64,000 nt of DNA from Cytobacillus oceanisediminis 2691. Lineage in GTDB: Bacteria; Bacillota; Bacilli; Bacillales; Cytobacillaceae. The stretch is from contig NZ_VEEP01000005.1 of the NCBI RefSeq assembly GCF_007678455.1, positions 46,380 to 110,379 of the forward strand, written 5' to 3'. The notes under the pieces were generated by a model. The model had not been told where the DNA came from, did not search any database, and saw only the letters and a program-made list of their open reading frames with translations. Shown here piece after piece: positions 9,960 to 17,162 of the stretch. Made by a program: the position numbers and the translations under genes. How positions within the stretch are numbered: position 1 is the stretch's first letter; each line of letters starts with the position of its first letter.

Positions 9960-10091
9960 ATGACTTACTTATTCATGGGTTATACAGTGATCTGGACGTT
10001 GATAGCGGGATATGTCGTTGTCCTTGGCCGCCGCCAGAAGCAGCTGAAAAAAGAGATCGAACTACTGGAAGAATGGAACTCAGATTTTTAA
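9960..10091 (+). CDS. ccmD: CcmD-type small membrane protein
   Basis: A 43-residue gene with an excellent ribosome site (AAGGAGG) and start ATG at 9960. The product has one membrane helix (about residues 5-22) followed by a charged tail (GRRQKQLKKEIELLEEW), the standard CcmD shape. CcmD stabilises the CcmC-CcmE complex. It sits between ccmC and the thioredoxin gene, as expected for ccmD. Confidence 0.85.
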   Translation: MTYLFMGYTVIWTLIAGYVVVLGRRQKQLKKEIELLEEWNSDF

Positions 10092-10107
10092 AAAGCGGGT
10101 GATGAAA

Positions 10108-10614
10108 ATGGGCAAAAAAATCGTTCCGGTCATCGTGATTGCTGCTGTCATCGGAGTCCTTGGCTTTTTGGTCAGCGGACTGGGCGGGAAAGCATCCGCC
10201 CAGCCTGGTGACCAGTCGATCGATTTTGAACTGCAGGATATCGACGGCAATACTTATAAACTTTCTGATTTTAAGGGCCAGCCGGTCGTCCTGAATTTTT
10301 TCGCGACATGGTGTGCGCCATGCATTGATGAAGCGCCTGAATTGGAAGCTTTCGGCAAAGAATACAAGGATGCAAAACTTTTGATCCTCGCAAAAGGCGA
10401 ATCGAAAAAACGGATGGAAAAATATATCGGAGAAAGTGGCTCTAAGCTTACGTATCTTTTAGACACAAAAGAAGACATCTCTAAAGATTACAATGTGATC
10501 GGACAGCCTGAGACCATCATCATTGACGGGGACGGCAAGATAGTCGAACGCTTTTCCGGGCCGACAACGAAGGATGATTTAATCAGTCTGATCCAGGAAA
10601 AAGTTTCACCATGA
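10108..10614 (+). CDS. Membrane-anchored thioredoxin, TlpA/ResA/CcmG type
   Basis: A 168-residue protein with an N-terminal membrane anchor (about residues 4-24) and a thioredoxin fold facing outward. The redox site is WCAPC (Cys69 and Cys72), and the cis-proline region reads GQPETIIID. The family (ResA in B. subtilis, CcmG in System I) reduces apocytochrome CXXCH cysteines before heme attachment. It is the last gene of the ccm operon, 16 nt after ccmD. A GTG at 10099 and an ATG at 10102 are alternative starts. Confidence 0.88.
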   Translation: MGKKIVPVIVIAAVIGVLGFLVSGLGGKASAQPGDQSIDFELQDIDGNTYKLSDFKGQPVVLNFFATWCAPCIDEAPELEAFGKEYKDAKLLILAKGESKKRMEKYIGESGSKLTYLLDTKEDISKDYNVIGQPETIIIDGDGKIVERFSGPTTKDDLISLIQEKVSP

Positions 10615-10647
10615 CCTTGGTTAAAGCACAATCGTGTTTTAATAAGG

Positions 10648-10678
10648 CTGTTTTCGTATGAATGCGGAAACAGTTTTT
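10648..10678 (+). terminator. Hairpin between the ccm operon and nrfHA
   Basis: A nine-base-pair stem (CTGTTTTCG with CGGAAACAG, one G-T pair) is followed by five T residues. It lies 31 nt before nrfH, so it either ends ccm transcription or lets a fraction read into nrfHA. Confidence 0.75.
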
Positions 10679-10708
10679 AGTAGTTGGCTATAAGGGAGGT
10701 GAAAGAGA

Positions 10709-11233
10709 ATGCTGAAAAAGCTGCTGGGAATAGACAAAAAGATGCTGTTATTCATTGGTGTGTTCGCTGGAATCATTGTTTCGGTCGTCACTGTCAAGAC
10801 ACTCGCTTATACGGATTCACCTGAATTCTGTTCAAGCTGCCATATCATGACAGAGGTCCATGACTCGTTTTCCGATTCCAACCACGCCGGTCTGGCCTGC
10901 GGGGACTGCCATTTGCCACACGAGAATATGGTCAAAAAATATACCTATAAGGCAAAGGCGGGCATGACACATGTGTATTTCAATACACTAGGGGAAGCAA
11001 AAATACCGAAGGTGCTCCACGCAACAGAAAGCTCTGACGAAGTCATAAATGAAAACTGTATCAGCTGCCATGAAAATACACTGGAAAATATATCGCATGA
11101 TGCCAAAGACAGCTGTTCAAGCTGCCACCAGGCAGTGCCGCATGGAAAAGGCTTCAAGACAGAGGATTATTTTAAACCGCCTAAACCAGGCGAGCTTTTA
11201 GAGAAAAAAGGAGGTACGATGAACAATGGCTAG
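10709..11233 (+). CDS. nrfH: Cytochrome c nitrite reductase small subunit NrfH
   Basis: A 174-residue NapC/NirT-family tetraheme cytochrome. After one membrane helix (about residues 11-32) it has four CXXCH sites: CSSCH at 41, CGDCH at 64, CISCH at 117 and CSSCH at 136. The first reads CSSCHIM, and the following methionine fits the unusual CXXCHXM heme of NrfH. It oxidises menaquinol and passes electrons to NrfA outside the membrane. The start follows GGGAGG; nrfA begins before this gene ends (8-nt overlap). It needs the Ccm machinery encoded just upstream. Confidence 0.95.
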   Translation: MLKKLLGIDKKMLLFIGVFAGIIVSVVTVKTLAYTDSPEFCSSCHIMTEVHDSFSDSNHAGLACGDCHLPHENMVKKYTYKAKAGMTHVYFNTLGEAKIPKVLHATESSDEVINENCISCHENTLENISHDAKDSCSSCHQAVPHGKGFKTEDYFKPPKPGELLEKKGGTMNNG

Positions 11234-12659
11234 AAATTTCCGCTGGGCATATTTGCTCCTTGCGGCTGTCATGCTCATCATTACAGGCTGCTCCAGCTCG
11301 GATGAAGAAGCCACTTCAGCCAGTGAGCTAAAAACGGGGCTTAGCAAAGATGAAATCAGCAATGAAGCCTTCAAGGATCTTTTCCCGCTTCAATATGACA
11401 GCTACAAACAAAACGAAAAGATGGAAGACACAAAATACAGCGGTTCCGTGAAACGAAGCAAATTCGACCATGACAAGGAACCGTATTTGCCAGTCCTTTT
11501 TAACGGCTATGGCTTTGCGACTGAATACAATGAAGATCGCGGCCATATTTACGCGAATGAGGACGTCCGGGCGATCGCGAGGATCACTGACAAGTCGGTC
11601 GGTTCCTGCTTGACATGTAAATCGACTGCCGTACCGCACATGATCGAGGAAATGGGTGACGATTACTGGAGCGGCAATTTTAACAAAGACATCTGGCCGA
11701 AAGCAGAAGCAATGGGCCATTCGCCAATCGGCTGTTCAGACTGCCATGATCCGCAGACGATGGATTTGCGCGTCACACGCCCAAGCTTCATCAAGGCAAT
11801 GGAATCACAGGGCATCGACATGTCCAACCCAACAAAGAATGACATGAGGAACTATGTTTGCGGACAGTGCCACGTAGAGTACTACTTTGCAGCTGACAAT
11901 AGTGAAGTTACCTATCCTTGGGCGAATGGATTCAAGCCTGAAGATATGTATGAATACTATGAGACAACTGCCAAGGAACAAGGTTTTGAGAAAGACTGGG
12001 TTCACAATATTTCCGGAACGCCAATGCTGAAATCCCAGCACCCTGACTTTGAGACACATATCGAAGGTCCGCATGGCGAGGCTGGAGTCACATGTGCAGA
12101 CTGTCACATGCCATATGACAGAGTAGACGGCAAAAAGAAAATCAGTTCACACTGGTGGACATCGCCTCTGAAGACAATGGATCAATCCTGCGCAACCTGC
12201 CATACCAACAGGGATATGGATGAGCTGAAAGAACGCGTAATCGGTATTCAGGATACTCATATGGAAGCCCTTCATAAGGCAGAGGATATTTCGATTACCT
12301 CACACTATTACGTGAATAAGATGATCACATCAGGAGTAAGCGAAGAAAAAATAAAGCAGGCTCAGGAGCATATCAGAAAAGGACAATGGTTCTGGGATAT
12401 CGTAGCGGCTGAAAGTTCGGCTGGTTTCCATAATCCGCAGGGATCAATGGATTCATTGAGGATTTCGACTGAAGAATCAAACGCAGCCATCAATATTGCC
12501 ATCGAAGAATTGACCAAAAAAGGCGTCAATTTAGAAGAGGTCAAGACAGAGATTGAAAAGGTGAAGAAGGCTGTTTACGACGAAAAAGATAACTTCAAGA
12601 AGAAAGACAAAGCAATCAACAGTTACTTCCCGGCCCAACAGCCAGCTCCAAAAAAATAG
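11226..12659 (+). CDS. nrfA: Ammonia-forming cytochrome c nitrite reductase NrfA
   Basis: A 477-residue pentaheme enzyme that reduces nitrite to ammonium with six electrons. Heme sites are CLTCK at about residue 128 (the active-site heme with lysine ligand), CSDCH at 170, CGQCH at 212, CADCH at 290 and CATCH at 322. It carries a lipoprotein signal (LIITGC, Cys22), so it is probably lipid-anchored rather than free, as suits a Gram-positive cell. GGAGGT precedes the start within the end of nrfH. All catalytic motifs look intact. With NrfH it gives dissimilatory nitrite ammonification. Confidence 0.97.
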   Translation: MARNFRWAYLLLAAVMLIITGCSSSDEEATSASELKTGLSKDEISNEAFKDLFPLQYDSYKQNEKMEDTKYSGSVKRSKFDHDKEPYLPVLFNGYGFATEYNEDRGHIYANEDVRAIARITDKSVGSCLTCKSTAVPHMIEEMGDDYWSGNFNKDIWPKAEAMGHSPIGCSDCHDPQTMDLRVTRPSFIKAMESQGIDMSNPTKNDMRNYVCGQCHVEYYFAADNSEVTYPWANGFKPEDMYEYYETTAKEQGFEKDWVHNISGTPMLKSQHPDFETHIEGPHGEAGVTCADCHMPYDRVDGKKKISSHWWTSPLKTMDQSCATCHTNRDMDELKERVIGIQDTHMEALHKAEDISITSHYYVNKMITSGVSEEKIKQAQEHIRKGQWFWDIVAAESSAGFHNPQGSMDSLRISTEESNAAINIAIEELTKKGVNLEEVKTEIEKVKKAVYDEKDNFKKKDKAINSYFPAQQPAPKK

Positions 12660-12690
12660 AGAATAGTAAATTTAGAGAATAGATAAATAG

Positions 12691-12733
12691 GAAAACACTG
12701 TGCAAATGCTAGTTTGTACGGTGTTTTCTTTAG
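12691..12733 (+). terminator. Intrinsic terminator after nrfA
   Basis: A long stem of up to 16 base pairs (GAAAACAC outer arm, GTGTTTTC return arm) has a six-base loop and is followed by a T-rich stretch. Confidence 0.8.
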
Positions 12734-12793
12734 TTTTGCAGAAAACATGAGAAGTGTCAATCATCCTTGATTAGTTTTTTTATTGATTAAATG

Positions 12794-13000
12794 GAATCGG
12801 GCGAAAACACCGTTTGATTTGATAAAAACACGTCTGGATTCTGCATTGATTTGGGGTAAGTTTTGCTTGGTTCCACGAATAAAGTCTACAATTTATGAAA
12901 AATCCTATGTTATTAAGCTTCAATTCCGCGAAAACACTACTAGATTCCGCGAAAGAACAATCCAATTCCGCGAAAATCCCCCTAATTCCGCGAAGTGGAA
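12794..13000. repeat. Array H: short repeats at 20-21-bp spacing
   Basis: Four clear copies of ATTCCGCGAA start at 12923, 12944, 12965 and 12985. Two or three decayed copies of the wider unit (ATT...CGAAAACAC) start near 12794, 12816 and 12837. Only CGCG at the core is self-complementary. The array lies between nrfA and the MFS gene. The rest of 12734-13171 is A/T-rich with no gene that I can support. Confidence 0.75.
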
Positions 13001-13133
13001 ATAATCAAATATTTTTTCCAATTTCACTACCAAAAAAATAGAAAATTTCAACTTCAAATCCCTGTATAAATTCCTATTGCAACCCACGATAAAAACCACT
13101 AAAATTACTTTGGTATTGCATTGGAAATTTAAT

Positions 13134-13358
13134 TTATATACTGTTTGGATAACTATATATGTTTTTCTTAATCCAGCTCCAGCGCCTAGCCCCTCGAGTC
13201 ACTTGTCTAGTGTCGCCTCCTAGAAACTCCGAAACTTCAACTCCGCCTGCAGAAGCAAAAAGCGCTTCTTTGTCGGAGTCTCCAGTTTCTGCGTTTCTGG
13301 GCAGTCGGCTATTCTTTTCGATTTCGGTCCGCCCAATGAAGTCAAAGAACGACTTCAC
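13134..13358 (-). CDS. Small reading frame inside repeat element copy 1
   Basis: A frame of 74 residues starting at GTG 13358 with GGAGG eight bases upstream on the minus strand. The product begins MKSFFDFIGRTEIEK and is rich in charged residues and glycine. The same frame, start and ribosome site are kept in the second copy of the element (61729-61938). Differences between the two copies within the frame include five synonymous codons. The antisense frame is also open, so coding is not proven. The last eleven residues run past the element edge. Confidence 0.3.
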   Translation of the reverse strand: MKSFFDFIGRTEIEKNSRLPRNAETGDSDKEALFASAGGVEVSEFLGGDTRQVTRGARRWSWIKKNIYSYPNSI

Positions 13359-13409
13359 CGGTCGGCCCTCCAGTGCTTGTCGGGGCTGAACGAGGCGCTT
13401 TCGCTTTTT
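13172..13409 (-). mobile_element. 238-bp non-autonomous repeat element, copy 1 (minus orientation)
   Basis: This segment is the reverse complement of 61678-61916, with about 19 differences by eye over 238 bp. The two ends are imperfect inverted repeats (AGCGCCTAGCCCCTCGAG against AGCGCCTCGTTCAGCCCC). The interior is full of short inverted repeats, so an RNA copy would be strongly folded. No transposase is present, so it resembles a MITE or another passively moved element. I believe similar segments recur in many Bacillaceae genomes, but I could not check. Confidence 0.75.
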
Positions 13410-13446
13410 GTTTTTTCGAAATTAATTTAGTGAAAGAAGGCGTTAT

Positions 13447-14640
13447 ATGATGCCTAGAGCCTTGTGGCTTTTGATTATCGGGATGGCAGTCAATGTTACT
13501 GGTTCCTCTTTTTTATGGCCTTTGAACACAATCTATATACATGAGCACCTCGGCAAATCATTGTCTGTTGCTGGAATCGTATTGATGCTGAATTCAGCTG
13601 CCAGCGTCATCGGCAATCTTTTTGGCGGGAGTCTTTTTGATAAAATCGGCGGCTACAAATCTATCATTCTTGGAATCAGCATCACCATTTTGGCACTGCT
13701 TGGCTTGACTTTTTGGCCTGGCTGGCCGCAGTATATTTTCTTTTTGACATTGGTTGGCTTTGGTTCTGGAATCGTCTTTCCGGCTATGTATGCAATGGCT
13801 GGGTCGGTCTGGAAAGAGGGTGGCCGCAAAGCATTCAACGCTATTTATGTGGCTCAGAATCTTGGGGTCGCGGTTGGGGCAGCGCTTGGCGGGCTTGTCG
13901 CATCCTATTCATTCCAGCTGATTTTCATAGCGAACGTAGCTATGTACCTGATTTTCATGGTGATTGCTATTTTGGGCTATCGCAGCATCGACACCAGGGC
14001 TGCGATGCAAACGAACGTCCTCCAGGAAAACGGCGCGGTAAAAAGCCATACTAAGCTGTATGCTCTTTTGATTCTGTCTGTTGGCTATTTGCTTTGCTGG
14101 GTGGGGTACGTACAATGGCAAACAACGATTGCAGCTTATACTCAGGAATTGAATATTTCCTTGAACCAATACAGCATTCTCTGGACAATTAACGGCGCAT
14201 TGATCGTCCTTGGCCAGCCAATTGTGAACAGGCTGATCAAGCCGTTCCAGAATAAGCTGAAGCTGCAGATCATCATCGGAATGGTCATCTTCATGGTTTC
14301 CTATGCAGTGGCGGCGGGAGCTCAAGCATTTTCAGGCTTCGTTGCTGGCATGGTGATCCTGACGATTGGGGAAATGCTGATTTGGCCGGCCGTTCCGACC
14401 ATTGCAAATGACCTGGCGCCAAAAGGACGGGAAGGCTTTTACCAGGGAATCGTCAACAGTACCGCTACGGGCGGAAGGATGATTGGCCCGCTTATGGGCG
14501 GAATCCTTGTCGACCTGTACGGTATGCCCATGTTATTCGCAATCCTGATTGCGATCATGTTTATCGGGATTTTCACTACACTTGTTTACGACCGGAAAAT
14601 GAAGGTATCTCATAATGTTGCTGCACAAACGCAAAGTTAA
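13447..14640 (+). CDS. MFS transporter, drug/metabolite efflux type
   Basis: A 397-residue major facilitator protein with twelve predicted membrane helices. It has a typical loop 2-3 motif (GGSLFDKIGGYKS, about residues 59-71) and the matching glycine-rich segment in the second half (ATGGRMIGPLMGG). It resembles the DHA1-type transporters of Bacillus such as YttB. No substrate can be inferred. The start follows GAAAGAAGG. It is a single-gene unit: repeat element copy 1 lies just upstream and a strong terminator follows. Confidence 0.85.
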   Translation: MMPRALWLLIIGMAVNVTGSSFLWPLNTIYIHEHLGKSLSVAGIVLMLNSAASVIGNLFGGSLFDKIGGYKSIILGISITILALLGLTFWPGWPQYIFFLTLVGFGSGIVFPAMYAMAGSVWKEGGRKAFNAIYVAQNLGVAVGAALGGLVASYSFQLIFIANVAMYLIFMVIAILGYRSIDTRAAMQTNVLQENGAVKSHTKLYALLILSVGYLLCWVGYVQWQTTIAAYTQELNISLNQYSILWTINGALIVLGQPIVNRLIKPFQNKLKLQIIIGMVIFMVSYAVAAGAQAFSGFVAGMVILTIGEMLIWPAVPTIANDLAPKGREGFYQGIVNSTATGGRMIGPLMGGILVDLYGMPMLFAILIAIMFIGIFTTLVYDRKMKVSHNVAAQTQS

Positions 14641-14680
14641 AAGAATCTCAAAACGTGCAGCACAAGCCTAAAAAACAACA

Positions 14681-14715
14681 GGGAGCTGGGCCGAAGGGGG
14701 TCCAGCTCCCTTTCT
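14681..14715 (+). terminator. Intrinsic terminator after the MFS gene
   Basis: A nine-base-pair GC-rich stem (GGGAGCTGG with CCAGCTCCC) is followed by TTTCT. Confidence 0.85.
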
Positions 14716-14725
14716 AATCAGTCAC

Positions 14726-14763
14726 AAAATATGCATTTTTTCTCGATAAAAAATGCATATTTT
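14726..14763. promoter_or_regulatory. Perfect 16-bp inverted repeat upstream of the CueP-like gene
   Basis: AAAATATGCATTTTTT is followed by a six-base spacer and its exact reverse complement. It ends 29 bp before a TATAAT at 14793. It could be a regulator site for the CueP-like gene or an A/T-rich terminator hairpin. Confidence 0.5.
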
Positions 14764-14828
14764 GCATCTAATATAGGAATGTGGGATTATGATATAATCA
14801 TACTTTGAAAGATAAGGGGGTGAATGGG

Positions 14829-15356
14829 TTGAAATTTAAAATTCTAGGAATGGCGTTTTTGGCTGCAGGACTGTTAACTGCCTGCAATGGCGGAGAAAAA
14901 TCTGCTGAACCTGAAAAACAACAACAAAACATCAAGGAATTGGTGAGTGATTACAGCGCGGGCAAAAACAAGGACCACAAGGCATCCATCACCTCACATG
15001 AGCTGACGATTGCTGACAGTGAAGGGGACAAGCAAGTCTATGACATCTCAGAAGAAGACTTCTTCGTCTCAATCGCACCTTATGAAAATCAAACCCATCC
15101 TTGAACGAATCATAGCTTGACAGGTTGTCAAGGTGAATTGGTTGAAAAAGAGTTTGATGTATATATTGAGGATGAGGAAGGAAACGTAGTTGTTGACGAG
15201 AAGATGATGTCCCAGCCGAATGGCTTCATCGATTTATGGCTTCCGCGTGATAAAAAGTACAAAACAAAGATTGGATATGACGGTAAAAGTGTTGAATCAG
15301 AAATATCCACTTTTGAAAACGATGCGACCTGCATCACGACCATGCAGTTAATGTAG
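14829..15356 (+). CDS. CueP-like lipoprotein with in-frame TGA at a conserved cysteine (candidate selenoprotein or nonsense mutant)
   Basis: Reading from TTG 14829 (AAGGGGG site upstream) gives a lipoprotein signal ending LLTAC, then a CueP-family domain. The frame meets TGA at 15102-15104 and continues in the same frame for 83 more codons to TAG. The join reads THP-TGA-TNHSLTGCQGEL, where CueP proteins have a cysteine after HP; eight residues on is the next conserved Cys, and a third (ATCITT) is near the end. CueP binds copper outside the membrane. Directly after the TGA is a hairpin (15116-15132). This is either selenocysteine, a recent nonsense mutation, or a sequencing error. No length change is needed, which argues against a frameshift. 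Confidence 0.7.
15116..15132 (+). other. Hairpin after the in-frame TGA, possible bacterial SECIS
   Basis: CTTGACA pairs perfectly with TGTCAAG over seven base pairs around a GGT loop. The loop starts 18 nt after the TGA. Bacterial selenocysteine insertion elements are stem-loops shortly after UGA, with a small loop having a G in its first two positions. The stem also encodes a conserved protein segment, so the match could be chance. Confidence 0.4.
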
Positions 15357-15360
15357 ACGA

Positions 15361-15387
15361 AAGCGCCTTTTCAGGTGCTTTTTTTGT
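15361..15387 (+). terminator. Intrinsic terminator after the CueP-like gene
   Basis: An eight-base-pair stem (AAGCGCCT with AGGTGCTT) is followed by seven T residues. Confidence 0.9.
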
Positions 15388-15446
15388 ATCAGTTATTATT
15401 TTCAGAAAATTGTGATAAAATCAAAAGAAAAACCAGGTGGCGGATT

Positions 15447-16811
15447 ATGAATACAAAGCTTTTACATATCCCTGCAGACATTATTGAAACTATCGTCGAG
15501 AATGCATTTGAATGGCTTGTGGTCGTGGATCAAGAAGGAAGGATCATTTATATCAACCATAATTATTGTGAATTTCTTGAAGTCAATCGGGAAGAAACGA
15601 TTGGCCGGCATGTGACACAAGTGATCGAGAATACCAGGATGCATATTGTGGCCAAGACCGGCCAGGAAGAACTGGCCGACCTGCAATATATCAAAGGCAA
15701 TTACATGATTGCCAACAGGGTGCCCATCATCAAAAATGGCGAGGTAGTTGCAGCGTTCGGCACTGTCTTCTTCAGGGACACACAGGAATGGATGAAAATG
15801 GACAGCCATGTAAAAAGTCTGCTCACGAGAATGCAGCCCTACATTCAAAAAATTGATTCTGGCGTGAAATATACGCTCGATGACATCCTTGGCGAGTCGC
15901 AGCAGATTGTCAGTTTAAAAGAGAAAGTGAAAATGGTGTCAAACAGCGATATTTCAATTTTGATCAGGGGAGAGAGCGGCACAGGGAAGGAATTGTTTGC
16001 CCACAGCATCCACCAGTTAAGCAGCCGGAGCCAGAAGCCTTTCATCAAGGTAAACTGCGGAGCAATCCCCGAAAACCTGCTAGAATCAGAGTTGTTTGGC
16101 TATGAGGAAGGAGCTTTTACAGGCGCGAAAAAAGGCGGGAAAAAGGGGAAATTCCAGCTGGCAAATGGCGGCACCCTCTTCCTTGACGAGATTGGCGACA
16201 TGCCGCTGAGCATGCAGGTAAAACTGTTGCGTGCCTTGCAGGATGGAGAGATTGAACCGATTGGCTCTACTAAACCAGTTTCAGTTGATGTAAGGATCAT
16301 TGCTGCCACAAACAGGCCGCTTGAGAACATGATCGAGGAGAAACGATTCAGAGAGGATTTATTTTACCGGATCAATGTCGTCCCTTTCAGCGTCCCTCCA
16401 TTAAGAGAACGTGCGGAGGACTTGAACCTTCTGATCGCCTATTTTATCGAAAAGGTCACAAACCGGTTAGGCAAGCGGATTGCAGGAATGGAAAGAAATG
16501 TGATGGAAATCCTGAAATCATACAGTTGGCCGGGGAATATCCGCGAACTGCAAAATGTCATCGAAGCTGCCGTTCATTTGACTAAAGGAGAACAAATTAC
16601 GCTGGATTCTTTGCCGGATTACCTGCAATCACAGACAGCGATTTATCGATTCAAGAACAAGAAGCTAAAAGATATTGTTGAAGAAACAGAAAAATGGGTA
16701 TTGAAGCAAAGTCTTGAAAGGAATAATGACGACAAAATGCTGGTGGGCAGGGAGCTGGGGATCAGCAAATCAACACTTTATGAAAAATTGAATAAATACG
16801 GTCTCTTGTAG
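15447..16811 (+). CDS. Sigma-54-dependent transcriptional activator (PAS, AAA+, Fis-type HTH)
   Basis: A 454-residue enhancer-binding protein. A PAS domain (about residues 10-125) probably senses a ligand. The AAA+ domain has Walker A GESGTGKE (about 174-181), the sigma-54 contact loop GAFTGA (about 222) and Walker B GGTLFLDEIGD. A Fis-type helix-turn-helix closes the protein (about 415-454). ATG 15447 is chosen over an upstream frame start at 15375 because AGGTGG lies 9 nt before it. It sits directly upstream of a sigma-54 promoter driving the permease and 3-hydroxybutyrate dehydrogenase, which is its likely target. No response-regulator receiver domain is present. Confidence 0.92.
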   Translation: MNTKLLHIPADIIETIVENAFEWLVVVDQEGRIIYINHNYCEFLEVNREETIGRHVTQVIENTRMHIVAKTGQEELADLQYIKGNYMIANRVPIIKNGEVVAAFGTVFFRDTQEWMKMDSHVKSLLTRMQPYIQKIDSGVKYTLDDILGESQQIVSLKEKVKMVSNSDISILIRGESGTGKELFAHSIHQLSSRSQKPFIKVNCGAIPENLLESELFGYEEGAFTGAKKGGKKGKFQLANGGTLFLDEIGDMPLSMQVKLLRALQDGEIEPIGSTKPVSVDVRIIAATNRPLENMIEEKRFREDLFYRINVVPFSVPPLRERAEDLNLLIAYFIEKVTNRLGKRIAGMERNVMEILKSYSWPGNIRELQNVIEAAVHLTKGEQITLDSLPDYLQSQTAIYRFKNKKLKDIVEETEKWVLKQSLERNNDDKMLVGRELGISKSTLYEKLNKYGLL

Positions 16812-16845
16812 TCCGGAAACTCGGAATGCTGTCCGAGTTTCCGGA
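16812..16845. promoter_or_regulatory. Paired activator sites / hairpin after the sigma-54 regulator gene
   Basis: TCCGGAAACTCGGA and its reverse complement lie six bases apart, giving a 16-bp perfect inverted repeat just after the stop codon. Each arm fits TCCGG-N4-YCGGA. It could serve as an upstream activating sequence about 200 bp from the promoter, as a terminator hairpin (the T tract after it is poor), or both. Confidence 0.55.
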
Positions 16846-16968
16846 CTTCTCTGTTTTCTAGCAATATTTAAAAGGGTTCTCACTGTATGAATGGTGTTTA
16901 TCAGCGGGAAAAGGACAGATCAAAAAAACAGATTCCTATTAAGTAAAAGGAATAGAAGAATGCTAGAG

Positions 16969-16982
16969 TCCGGAAATCCGGA
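16969..16982. promoter_or_regulatory. Activator site TCCGGAAATCCGGA
   Basis: This is a perfect palindrome (TCCGG, AAAT, CCGGA) of the same form as the two arms at 16812-16845. It is centred about 60 bp upstream of the -24 element, a normal distance for an enhancer-binding protein site. Confidence 0.6.
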
Positions 16983-17034
16983 AAAAGGTAACTGAAAATT
17001 ATGAATACATACCGATCCGCCTGATTCGAAAAGT

Positions 17035-17049
17035 TGGCACGATAGTTGC
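17035..17049 (+). promoter_or_regulatory. Sigma-54 (-24/-12) promoter
   Basis: TGGCAC-N5-TTGC matches the sigma-54 consensus exactly, with GG and GC at the invariant positions. It drives the permease gene starting at 17163 and probably the dehydrogenase after it. Confidence 0.9.
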
Positions 17050-17083
17050 AATAAGATAATACAGCAATTTTATTCTAGATTTT

Positions 17084-17097
17084 TGTAAGCGTTACCA
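17084..17097 (+). promoter_or_regulatory. CcpA cre site downstream of the sigma-54 promoter
   Basis: TGTAAGCGTTACCA differs from the cre consensus at one position. It lies about 25-40 bp after the expected start of transcription, where CcpA would block elongation when glucose is present. Confidence 0.65.
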
Positions 17098-17162
17098 TCA
17101 CTTTCGGCAAGGAGGGCAGTTTTTTTAGTTGTTCACTTTAACATAACAAGGGGGAAAAAAGA

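Noticed and set aside
15117-15356. A separate small gene starting at TTG 15117
   Set aside because: It is in frame with and directly continues the upstream lipoprotein, has no ribosome site of its own and lacks a signal peptide. It is treated as the second part of the CueP-like gene.
14641-15356. Simple frameshift in the CueP-like gene
   Set aside because: The two halves are in the same frame, so the interruption is a single stop codon and not an insertion or deletion.
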